64,000 nucleotides of DNA from Cellulosimicrobium cellulans (lineage in GTDB: Bacteria > Actinomycetota > Actinomycetes > Actinomycetales > Cellulomonadaceae), in assembly GCF_007679345.1 (NCBI RefSeq), contig NZ_VEGH01000003.1, positions 310,001 to 374,000 of the forward strand, given 5' to 3'. Positions 18,916 to 26,280 of the stretch are shown here, one piece after another (position 1 is the stretch's first letter; each line of letters opens with the position of its first letter). The position numbers and the translations under genes are program-made. The notes under the pieces were generated by a model. That model saw only the letters and a program-made list of their open reading frames with translations. It was not told where the DNA came from and searched no databases.

Positions 18916-18940
18916 CCGCCACCCCTGCCGTCAGATCCGC

Positions 18941-18980
18941 GCGGGACGTCGTCGTCCCGCCCCGCCGCCGCGAGCGGCGG
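18941..18980 (+). promoter_or_regulatory. Two adjacent hairpins, possible attenuator
   Basis: Hairpin 1 has arms GCGGGACG (18941-18948) and CGTCCCGC (18953-18960) with a TCGT loop. Hairpin 2 has arms CCGCCG (18965-18970) and CGGCGG (18975-18980) with a CGAG loop. They lie 25 bases after the leader-peptide stop and 20 bases before the GTG at 19001. No U-tract follows, so intrinsic termination is uncertain. Confidence 0.35.
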
Positions 18981-19000
18981 ACCCCCGAGGAGCACCCCCC

Positions 19001-19432
19001 GTGAGCGTCCTGACCCCTGCCACGTCCGCCCGGCCCGCCGTCCACGCCCGACCCGCCGCGCCCGCCGCCGACCTGCCCACGCAGGCCGACCTCCGCCGGT
19101 TCGAGGAGCTGCTGGCCGCGCTGCCGCTGACCCCGGCCGTCCTGGTCGACCTGCCCGGCCGCCGCCTCGTGGTCGACGGCCGGGACGTCGACCTGACCCG
19201 CCAGGAGTTCGACCTGGTCGCGTACCTGGCCCGCTCGGCGGGCCGCGTGGTGACCCGCGACGAGCTGTACGACGGCGCCTGGCGCAGCCACGACCTGTCC
19301 GACCGCACGCGCACCGTCGACGTGCACGTCCGCCGGGTGCGCGCCAAGTCCGGCCTCGGCGGGCTGATCGCGACGGTCCGCGGCGTCGGCTACCGGCTCA
19401 ACGTCCTGGACGGCCTGCGCGTCGAGGGCTGA
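19001..19432 (+). CDS. Winged-helix (OmpR/PhoB-type) DNA-binding protein without receiver domain
   Basis: The 143-residue protein has an Ala/Pro-rich N-terminus and then a complete OmpR/PhoB C-terminal domain: RLVVDGRDVDLTRQEFDLVAYLARSAGRVVTRDELYDGAW ... RTRTVDVHVRRVRAKSG ... IATVRGVGYRL. The phospho-acceptor receiver domain and any partner kinase are absent, so control is probably by expression level or by partner binding. GTG at 19001 follows GAGGAGC with 8-9 bases spacing. The leader peptide and hairpins just upstream suggest attenuation (inference). A separate gene for the YihY protein follows 79 bases downstream. Confidence 0.82.
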   Translation: MSVLTPATSARPAVHARPAAPAADLPTQADLRRFEELLAALPLTPAVLVDLPGRRLVVDGRDVDLTRQEFDLVAYLARSAGRVVTRDELYDGAWRSHDLSDRTRTVDVHVRRVRAKSGLGGLIATVRGVGYRLNVLDGLRVEG

Positions 19433-19511
19433 GCCCCGTTCCTGTGGCGGGCCGGGCCCCCGCGGGTGACGCTGGCGACCGGAACAGCACCGCACCGCCC
19501 AGGAGGTCCCC

Positions 19512-20579
19512 GTGACCCACGACGACCAGACGAGCACCGAGCGCGCCGGCGCCCCGGCCCCGGACGACCCGCGCAAGCCCGACTCCCCCGACGACCTGAC
19601 CAAGCGGTCCTGGAAGTACGTGCTGCGGACCACCGTCCGCGAGTTCAACCACGACCAGTGCACCGACCTGGCCGCGGCGCTGACCTACTACGCGGTGCTG
19701 GCGATCGCGCCGGGCCTGCTGGCCGTGGTGTCGATCCTGGGCCTGGTCGGGGACGGGCAGCAGCTCGTCGAGGACCTGGTGACGACCGCGACGGGGATCA
19801 TCGGCCAGGACTCGGCCGAGGACACCCTGAAGCCGATCCTGGAGAACCTCACCAACTCCCCCGGCGCCGGCCTGACGTTCGTGATCTCGCTGGTGGTGGC
19901 GCTGTGGTCGGCCTCCGGGTACGTGAACGCGTTCAGCCGCGGCATCAACCGGGTCTACGAGATCGACGAGGGCCGCCCGATCTGGAAGCTGCGCCCCGTG
20001 CTGCTCCTGGTCACGCTGGTGCTGGTGCTGTTCGCCGTCGTCATCGTGGTGGCCGTCGTGCTCTCGGGCGGCATCGCCGAGAGCGTGGGCGACGCGATCG
20101 GCCTGAGCTCCGCCGCGGTGACCGCCTGGAACATCGCCAAGTGGCCGGTCGTGCTGCTGCTCGTGATCGTCGCCGTCGCGATCCTGTACTACTTCACGCC
20201 GAACGTCCGGCAGCCGAAGTTCCGCTGGATGAGCGTCGGCGCGCTGGTGGCGGTCGTGGTGTGGATCCTGGCGTCGCTCGCCTTCGGGTTCTACGTCGCC
20301 AACTTCGGGTCGTACGGCAGCACCTACGGCTCGCTCGCCGGCGCCATCGTCCTGCTGCTGTGGCTGTGGATCACCAACCTCGCCCTGCTGTTCGGCGCCG
20401 AGCTGGACGCCGAGATCGAACGCGGCCGCGAGCTGCAGGGCGGCATCGAGGCGGAGCGCACCATCCAGCTCCCGCCCCGCGACACCCGCGCCAGCGACAA
20501 GAAGCGGGCGAAGGCGGAGGAGGACGTCCGCCGCGGCCGGCTGCTGCGCGAGTCGCGCCGCACCCGCCCGCCGCGCTGA
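19512..20579 (+). CDS. YihY/BrkB family membrane protein
   Basis: The 355-residue protein has the YihY/virulence-factor BrkB fold (once mis-named ribonuclease BN): a short N-terminal amphipathic helix (WKYVLRTTVREFNHDQCTDLAAALTYYAVLAIAPGLLAV) and about six membrane helices, with a basic C-terminal tail. DQCTDLAAALTYY and YGSLAGAIVLLLWLWITNLALLFGAEL are the most conserved family stretches. Its biochemical role is unknown; envelope integrity or transport has been proposed for relatives. GTG at 19512 has an AGGAGG site at 19501-19506. Confidence 0.9.
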   Translation: MTHDDQTSTERAGAPAPDDPRKPDSPDDLTKRSWKYVLRTTVREFNHDQCTDLAAALTYYAVLAIAPGLLAVVSILGLVGDGQQLVEDLVTTATGIIGQDSAEDTLKPILENLTNSPGAGLTFVISLVVALWSASGYVNAFSRGINRVYEIDEGRPIWKLRPVLLLVTLVLVLFAVVIVVAVVLSGGIAESVGDAIGLSSAAVTAWNIAKWPVVLLLVIVAVAILYYFTPNVRQPKFRWMSVGALVAVVVWILASLAFGFYVANFGSYGSTYGSLAGAIVLLLWLWITNLALLFGAELDAEIERGRELQGGIEAERTIQLPPRDTRASDKKRAKAEEDVRRGRLLRESRRTRPPR

Positions 20580-20684
20580 CGACGCGTTCGGGCGCCGTCG
20601 CGGCGCGGTCCCGGCCGATCGTCCCGTCGCCACCGGATCGATCGGGTGGTGGCGCGACGACCGGCCGGGGACCGGGCCCCTCGG

Positions 20685-22319
20685 TCAGGGCGCGGTGACC
20701 CCCGCGACGTCGAGCAGGTCCGCCAGACCGCCGATCGTGCGCGCGCCATCACCTCCCGGCATGACCGGCACCGGGCCGGTCCCCCAGGCCGGGACGGTCG
20801 TCAGGAACGAACCGGGCTCGTGCCGCATGAGCCCGATGATCGTCTCCGCGACCAGCCGGCTGCCGACGGGCCCGAGCGAGTTCCCCGACGTCAGGACCTC
20901 CGCCTCCTTCAGCACGTAGTACCAGAGCGGCGTGCGCCCGGTGAGCTCGGGGCTGGTCAGGGCGGACCGCACACCCGCCGGCGCCCCGCGGAGCAGCTCG
21001 GCCCGGGTCAGCGGCCGGATGCGCAGCGCCCGCGCCACGGCCTCCCCCGTCGGCACGCCCAGCAGGTAGCCGCGCAGCAGGTTCCGCTTGGCCAGGTGCT
21101 CCTGGATGCCCGCGAGGTCCCGCGGCTCGTTCCGCATCACCGACAGGTCGTCGGCGAGCTGGGTGTCGATCGCGCGGGCGAAGTGCCGCGGGTCGGGGTC
21201 GCCCTTGTCGACGAACCGGTCCCACTCGATCGCCCAGTTCTCCGGCAGCGTCTGCGCGCCCCCGACGAACCCGCCGCGACCGGTGAACTGGAACAGCTGG
21301 TCCAGCGTCGCCCGCGGCGCGACGAAGCCGGGGTCCCCGAAGTTGCGGTTGTAGTCGTAGCTGTTGCGCACCTGGGAGTGCCCGAACCGGAACGCCGCCA
21401 CGGAGAACTCCAGCGGCATCACCGGCGGCCGCTTCGCCGGGAACCGCTGCAGGTAGAGGCCCTTGAGCTCGGACAGCACCCAGTCGACCGTCCCCGGCAC
21501 CGTCACCGTGCGCAGGTAGTCGTGCACGATGAGCCACTGGTGGGTGTGCCGCACGAGCTGCTGCGCCTTGCCGAGCAGGTCCGCGTCGGACAGCCCCGGC
21601 TCCGCCGTGCGGATCGCGGAGACCACCGCGTTGTGGAACCGCAGGTAGGCCGTGTGCAGCTGCGCGACGACCAGGTTCTCGTCGTTCCGGGAGTCGCCGA
21701 TCGTGGCCGGGAACTGCGTCCGCCCCGTCGTGGGGTCGGTGACCGGGCGCCGGCCCGGCAGGTCGCGGGACGCAGGGTCCGCGGCGGCGGGCACCGGCTG
21801 CCCCGGGGCGGGCGACGCGAGCGTCCCGACCCGGAGGAACGGCCCGTCGTAGAACGCCGCGGAGCGGTCGCCCTCGGGCCCGTCCCCGTAGACCGAGTCG
21901 AGGTTGAGGTACGGCTGCCGGGCGTTGCCGAGCGCGGACCGGACCGTGGCCGCGTCGACGGGCCGCAGCGCCGGGTCGGCGATCGCGGGCTGCTGCAGGC
22001 GCGGGTCGGCGGAGTCCTCGAGGGTCAGGTCGTGGTCGATGAACTGGCCCCAGTACGTGTAGACGGCCGGGATGGTCGACGGCGGCGCCGGGCTCGTGGC
22101 GGGCTCCGCCATCGCCCCGCCGAGGCGGCGGAGCAGCGCGATGACCTGCGGCGGGTCGGCGGCCGGCAGGTGCGCGGCCTCGTCCCCCACCAGGTCGGCG
22201 AGCAGGTAGCCGAAGTCCGAGGCGCGGGCATGGCGGCGCAGGACCTCGCCGTGGCCGACGTTCTCGACCACCCGCCCGGCGACGGCGGGCGCGGCGGTCT
22301 CGGTCTGCGTGGCGTTCAT
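20685..22319 (-). CDS. Animal-type haem peroxidase
   Basis: The 544-residue protein belongs to the peroxidase-cyclooxygenase (animal haem-dependent peroxidase) superfamily, which oxidises halides or organic substrates with H2O2. Seen: YWGQFIDHDLTLEDS, whose FIDHD contains the distal His and the haem-linking Asp; RNDENLVVAQLHTAYLRFHN (REND-like segment with the Arg-Glu pair); and EFSVAAFRFGHSQVRNSYD with the proximal His. Compared with myeloperoxidase the ends are short and no secretion signal is visible, as in several bacterial peroxidockerin-like proteins. Its physiological substrate is unknown. Confidence 0.88.
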   Translation of the reverse strand: MNATQTETAAPAVAGRVVENVGHGEVLRRHARASDFGYLLADLVGDEAAHLPAADPPQVIALLRRLGGAMAEPATSPAPPSTIPAVYTYWGQFIDHDLTLEDSADPRLQQPAIADPALRPVDAATVRSALGNARQPYLNLDSVYGDGPEGDRSAAFYDGPFLRVGTLASPAPGQPVPAAADPASRDLPGRRPVTDPTTGRTQFPATIGDSRNDENLVVAQLHTAYLRFHNAVVSAIRTAEPGLSDADLLGKAQQLVRHTHQWLIVHDYLRTVTVPGTVDWVLSELKGLYLQRFPAKRPPVMPLEFSVAAFRFGHSQVRNSYDYNRNFGDPGFVAPRATLDQLFQFTGRGGFVGGAQTLPENWAIEWDRFVDKGDPDPRHFARAIDTQLADDLSVMRNEPRDLAGIQEHLAKRNLLRGYLLGVPTGEAVARALRIRPLTRAELLRGAPAGVRSALTSPELTGRTPLWYYVLKEAEVLTSGNSLGPVGSRLVAETIIGLMRHEPGSFLTTVPAWGTGPVPVMPGGDGARTIGGLADLLDVAGVTAP

Positions 22320-22528
22320 GGGATCCCCCTGGGCGGTGCCGGGCCGCGGTGGCGCCCGGCTCGGGTGGCGGACCCGCGCCGCGCGGGGCGGCGGGGTGGG
22401 CGGCCCGGTCGCCGCCGGGGGGTCGCGGACGGCGCGGGCCACGAGGCCGGCGCGGGGGCCGACGACGACGTCGGGGCGGCGCACGCCGGCGCGCGAGAGG
22501 CCCATCACACCACCGCGCCGGGGGTGGT

Positions 22529-23674
22529 TCAAGAGTCGGCGGGGCCTGCTCCCGCCGGGCCGCCGCCAGGAGCCACCGGGGCCGGCGCGCCCGTGTACTC
22601 CCAGTGCCACGGCTCGAGCGGCCCGTGCCCGCCGGGGCCGGCCCACGCGGGGTGCTCCCACCCGTGCGCCGGCCCGTGCTCCACCATCCACGCGTACAGC
22701 GGCGAGTCGAACTGCCCGACCCCGCCGAAGCCCGCGAAGTCGACCGCGACGCCCCAGCCGTGGTGCGACACGCCGGCAGGCGCCGCCAGTCCGCCCTTCG
22801 CGACCTTCAGCGCCGCCTGCTCGGCGTAGGTCCGGTACGTGCTGCCGACCGGCAGGTCGCTGCCGTGGTCCGCGCGGAACTCCTCGTTCAGGGCGACCAG
22901 GGCGACCACCGCGTCGCACCGCAGCCGGGCGCCCGGGGCGAACGGCACCGGGCACAGCAGGGCGGGGTCGACCGTGCCGTCCGCGAGCAGCCCGGTGGCG
23001 CGTGCCGCACCGCCGCCGGTGCGTACGGGAGCGCCCACGACGCGCCCGTCCAGCACCGGCAGGTCCGCCGCCGCCCGGGTGGCCTCGGTCACGGCCTGCT
23101 CGACGCGGTCGAGCCCCGCGCCGTCCCCGGCCCCCTGCTCCGCCGCCACCGGCACGCTGCGCTCGACGGCGAGCGCCAGCCGGAACACCGCACCGGCCGC
23201 CGCCCGCACCCGCACGGCGGAGGCCACGCGGTCGCCGGGGGTCGCCGCCGGCTGGGTCCAGGCATCGGTGAGGCGGACGACCGCGGCGTCCAGGCCGGGC
23301 AGGTCGGCGAGCGGCTGGGGCGAGACCCGCAGGGGCTCCACCCCGGCCGCGGCGTCGAGGGCCGCCCGGGCGAGCAGCGCCGTCTCGGCGGACAGGGCCG
23401 GCTCCTCGGCCGCGGTCCGCGCCGTCCACCGCGCCGCGTCCGCGGCTGCGGCGCGCTCCGGGGATGACCCCGCCGCGGACGCCGGCGCCGCGACGGCGGG
23501 CGCCGGTGCGTCCGTGCCGCCCACGGCGGCGCCCTCGTTCAGCGCGGTGCCGAGCGCCACCACCAGCCCGGCGGCGAGCAGCGACCGACCGCCGGCCCGG
23601 GCGACCGTCGCGCCCCGGCCGAGCCGCGCGCGCCCGACCAGCCGGTGGCGAGGGCGGCGCGGCGCTGACGGCAT
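22529..23674 (-). CDS. Secreted/membrane-anchored M15 (VanY-type) D-Ala-D-Ala carboxypeptidase-like protein
   Basis: The 381-residue protein has a basic start and one hydrophobic segment (SLLAAGLVVALGTAL, about residues 28-42), a long Ala-rich helical middle, and a C-terminal VanY-type zinc peptidase domain. Metal motifs: SHHGWGVAVDF (SxHxxGxAxD, residues 303-313) and EPWHWEY (ExWH, 354-360). The family trims D-Ala from peptidoglycan stem peptides outside the membrane. ATG at 23674 is chosen over an upstream GTG (23866) because the region before it has a sigma-70-type promoter with a start near 23895, leaving a leader of about 220 bases. Confidence 0.85.
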   Translation of the reverse strand: MPSAPRRPRHRLVGRARLGRGATVARAGGRSLLAAGLVVALGTALNEGAAVGGTDAPAPAVAAPASAAGSSPERAAAADAARWTARTAAEEPALSAETALLARAALDAAAGVEPLRVSPQPLADLPGLDAAVVRLTDAWTQPAATPGDRVASAVRVRAAAGAVFRLALAVERSVPVAAEQGAGDGAGLDRVEQAVTEATRAAADLPVLDGRVVGAPVRTGGGAARATGLLADGTVDPALLCPVPFAPGARLRCDAVVALVALNEEFRADHGSDLPVGSTYRTYAEQAALKVAKGGLAAPAGVSHHGWGVAVDFAGFGGVGQFDSPLYAWMVEHGPAHGWEHPAWAGPGGHGPLEPWHWEYTGAPAPVAPGGGPAGAGPADS

Positions 23675-23895
23675 CGCGGGGGCTCCTGGACGAGGCGGGT
23701 CGCTGATCCGCGCGGGCGCGGCCACCGGGGGTCCTGGTCCCGCGACGGCCGGTCGTGCCCGCGCCAGGAGCCGCGTCGCCGCCGACGCCCCACCCGGGCG
23801 CCGGTGCCGCCGCCACCCGCGAGGTGCGCGCCGGTCGTGCCAGGCCCTGGACCCGGCTACCGCCACGGGCGCCCCGTTGCTCCGAGGCGTGCCGT
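23675..23895 (-). other. Long, GC-rich 5' leader of the M15 peptidase gene
   Basis: About 220 bases separate the predicted transcription start from the ATG. The minus-strand RNA has many paired-looking G/C stretches (for example CCGGGTCCAGGGCCTGG near 23840-23857) and no convincing open frame. Actinobacterial wall-hydrolase genes often carry c-di-AMP (ydaO-type) riboswitches in such leaders; I cannot match the consensus by eye, so this is only a position to test. Confidence 0.3.
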
Positions 23896-23901
23896 CCGGC
23901 C

Positions 23902-23931
23902 AGCGTAGGAACGGCCGCCCGAGGGTGTCAA
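23902..23931 (-). promoter_or_regulatory. Promoter of the M15 peptidase gene (TTGACA-18-TACGCT)
   Basis: On the minus strand TTGACA (23926-23931) and TACGCT (23902-23907) are separated by 18 bases. This is the best -35/-10 pair noticed in the window. Transcription should start near 23895. Confidence 0.6.
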
Positions 23932-23980
23932 CGGCAACGGGTGACGCCGGTCACACCGCGCGGTCGCCCCCCGCGCGCCG

Positions 23981-25228
23981 TCACAGCGCGTCGAGCGCCG
24001 CCCGGGCCGCGCGGAGCCGCTGGTCGGCGCGGTCGGCGTGCCGGGCCGCGGCCGTCCGGGCCGAGCGCGCGTGCCGCACCTCCAGCCCGACCTCGCGCGC
24101 CTCCTGCTCGGCCGTGGCCAGGGCGGCGCGCAGCCGGTCCATCTCCTCGCGGGCGCGCTCGATCGTGGCCGCCAGCTCGTCGGCGCGCTCCTGGGCCGCG
24201 CGCAACCGGTCCTCGGCGGCGTCCCGGGCCGCGCGGCGCTGCTCCCACTCCTCGCCCGCCAGGGCGAGGTCGCGCTCGGCGCTGCTGACCGCCGCGGCCC
24301 GGCGGCGCTCCCGTGCCTCGCGCTCGGCCTCGGCGCGACGCTCGCGCTCGGCCCGGGCGGCCTGCTCGCGCGCCTCGCGCTCGCCCTCGGCACCCTCGGG
24401 CTCCTCGGCACCGCCGGGCTGCTCGGCGCGCGGAGGTCGCGAGCGCGCCACGGGCGACGTGCCCGCGCCGTCGTGGTCCGCGACCCGGACCCGTCCCCGG
24501 CGGCGCCCCTGCCCGCCACCGCCCGACCCCTCGTCGCCCTCGGCGCCCGGCGGCACCGTGCGCAGCGGCTGCTCGGGCTCCTCCGCCGTGAGCAGCCGCC
24601 CACGCCGCCGTCGCGGCGGGCGGCCGTCGCCGGTCCCACCCGGTTCGTCGTCCGCCTGGTCGCCCTCGCGGGCCGCGGGCACCGCCCGCATCGGGGTCCG
24701 CCGGCCCGGTGCCCCGGCCAGCGGGGGCGCGTCCGGCACGGCCACGGCGCCGGCGACGTCGACGGGCTCGAACCCCGAGGAGAACAGGTCCCGCACGAGC
24801 AGCCCGGTGGCGACCGCGACCGCCGCGTCCGGGTCACCCATGGCCGCCCGGAGCGTCGCCTCGACCTGACCCCGCACGGCGGGCCCGCCCGCACCGCCGA
24901 GCAGATCCAGCGCGGCGTCCGCGGCGGCGCCCACCGCGCGCTGCTGCTCGGCGTGCAGGGCGCGCAGGTCGGCGCCCGCCAGGGCCGCCTGGGCCTCGCG
25001 GAGCCGCACCCCGAGGTCGAGCAGGCCCGCGAGGTCGTCGGCCCGCTCCCGGACGAGGAGGTTCACCGCGGCGGCCGCCGAGGACGGCTTGCGCAGCGCG
25101 CCGACCGACCGCGCCAGGTCGCGGTCGCCGTCCTGCCGGGCGGCGCGCACGGCGGCCGCGCGGGCGGCGGTGAACTCGGCTGGCGGCACGCCGTACAGGC
25201 CCGCCGCCACCTCCGCCAGGTCCACCAC
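23981..25228 (-). CDS. Coiled-coil protein of unknown function
   Basis: The 415-residue soluble protein has three parts. Residues 1-165 form an Ala-rich helical domain (VDLAEVAAGLYGVPPAEFTAARAAAV ... VNLLVRERADDLAGLLDLG). Residues 165-275 are disordered, charged and contain basic RRRRGR patches. Residues 275-415 are a long Glu/Arg/Ala coiled coil (EREAREQAARAERERRAEAE ... TIERAREEMDRLRAAL). I do not recognise the family beyond similar hypothetical actinobacterial proteins. The basic linker could bind nucleic acid (inference). GTG at 25228 has GGGAGG 8 bases upstream. Confidence 0.7.
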   Translation of the reverse strand: MVDLAEVAAGLYGVPPAEFTAARAAAVRAARQDGDRDLARSVGALRKPSSAAAAVNLLVRERADDLAGLLDLGVRLREAQAALAGADLRALHAEQQRAVGAAADAALDLLGGAGGPAVRGQVEATLRAAMGDPDAAVAVATGLLVRDLFSSGFEPVDVAGAVAVPDAPPLAGAPGRRTPMRAVPAAREGDQADDEPGGTGDGRPPRRRRGRLLTAEEPEQPLRTVPPGAEGDEGSGGGGQGRRRGRVRVADHDGAGTSPVARSRPPRAEQPGGAEEPEGAEGEREAREQAARAERERRAEAEREARERRRAAAVSSAERDLALAGEEWEQRRAARDAAEDRLRAAQERADELAATIERAREEMDRLRAALATAEQEAREVGLEVRHARSARTAAARHADRADQRLRAARAALDAL

Positions 25229-25751
25229 CGCCGCCACCTCCCGTCCCGTCCTGCCCCGTCCCGCCCCCGCCTCGCCCTGTCCGGGGGCCCCGTCGCGCCG
25301 GCCCGTCCCGCCCGACCCGCCCGTCGCGGCCGACGCAGCCGCCGCATCCGTCGCGCCCGGTGCAGCCAGTCGGGTCCGTCGCTCCCGACGCCGCCCGGCG
25401 CGCCGACCGCGCCGCGTCGACCCCAGCGAACCACGAGCACCGCCCGGACGCGCGCGTCCGCGCTGGTCCCGGCACCCGCGACGCCGAGGCGCCCGCGTGA
25501 CGCGCCGCCCCGGACACCGCCCGCGCGCGCCCCACGCCCTCCCCGCACGCCCCACCCCCTCGGCGCGACGCGCGCGCCTCAGCGCGCGCCCCTCGGCGGC
25601 GCACTCCCGGCCGGTCCCGCCCGGGCCACGCCCGTGGCGGTCCCAGGGCGCGGACAAGCCCCGTCCGGCCGCCGGATGGCGCCCGCCGGCGGCGGCGCAG
25701 CCGATAGCGTCGGGCCGACGGCGACAGCGGGTGCGAGAGGGACGGTGCGGC
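25229..25751. other. Long gap between divergent genes, no gene seen
   Basis: This is the longest stretch without a supportable gene (523 bases). Open frames crossing it are Arg/Pro/Ala-rich and look like composition artefacts. The section 25250-25360 is dominated by pyrimidine-rich CCCGTCCTG/CCGTCCC-like near-repeats on the plus strand. A promoter for the universal stress gene should lie near 25700-25740 (GATAGCGTCGG around 25700 contains TAGCGT). Confidence 0.35.
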
Positions 25752-26210
25752 GTGACCGGCCAGCAGTTCGAGATCGGCCACGACGGCCCCACGGCCGTCG
25801 TCGTGGGGGTGGACGGCTCCGACCCGTCGCTGCGTGCGGCCGCGTACGCGGTGGGCGTGTGCCGCCGGCAGGGCGGTCGCCTCGTGGTCGTCTACGTGCG
25901 CGAGCCCGGTGGGGGCGTGGCGTCGCTGATGGACACCACGGGCGCCGCGAGCGTCGCCGTCGCCGAGCACCAGGACGCCGTCGAGCGCGCGCTCCGGGAC
26001 CCCCGGGCGCTCGCCGACGCGCGCGGCGTGCCCGTCCAGCTCGTGGTCCGCACGGGCGACCCGTACCAGGTGCTGTCCGCGGTCGCGCACGAGGTGCGGG
26101 CGGACAGCGTGGTGGTCGGGTCGTCCGCGAGCATCGGGCACCGCATCGCGGGGTCGCTGGCCGTGCGGCTGGTGCGCAACGCACGCTGGCCGGTCACCGT
26201 CGTGCCCTGA
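25752..26210 (+). CDS. Universal stress protein (UspA family)
   Basis: The 152-residue single-domain protein has the Usp fold: VVVGVDGSDPSLRAAAYAVGVCRRQGGRLVVVYV at the start and DSVVVGSSASIGHRIAGSLAVRLVRNARWPVTVV at the end. The nucleotide loop GSSASIG...GS deviates from the G-2x-G-9x-G(S/T) pattern of ATP-binding Usps, so ATP binding is uncertain. Such proteins respond to starvation, hypoxia or stress in actinobacteria. GTG at 25752 follows GAGAGGGACG. It is convergent with the recQ-like gene. Confidence 0.87.
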   Translation: MTGQQFEIGHDGPTAVVVGVDGSDPSLRAAAYAVGVCRRQGGRLVVVYVREPGGGVASLMDTTGAASVAVAEHQDAVERALRDPRALADARGVPVQLVVRTGDPYQVLSAVAHEVRADSVVVGSSASIGHRIAGSLAVRLVRNARWPVTVVP

Positions 26211-26225
26211 GCCCCGCAGGCCGTC

Positions 26226-26280
26226 GCGACCGGGTCGGCAAGCGGCCGTCGGTGCGACCGGGTCGTCAGGCGGCCGTCGG
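26226..26280. repeat. Imperfect 28-base tandem duplication at a convergent gene junction
   Basis: Two copies of a 28-base unit beginning GCGACCGGGTCG and ending GCGGCCGTCGG (26226-26253 and 26254-26280) differ at two or three positions. The second copy contains the stop codon of the helicase gene (26266-26268). It may be a slippage product; no hairpin is obvious. Confidence 0.6.

Noticed and set aside
18745-19000. Metallophosphoesterase read-through into the winged-helix gene
   Set aside because: A stop at 18742-18744 and a different frame for the downstream gene make them separate.
25229-25751. Arg-rich frames in the gap before the universal stress gene
   Set aside because: Proteins of nearly pure Arg/Pro/Ala with no ribosome site; composition artefacts.
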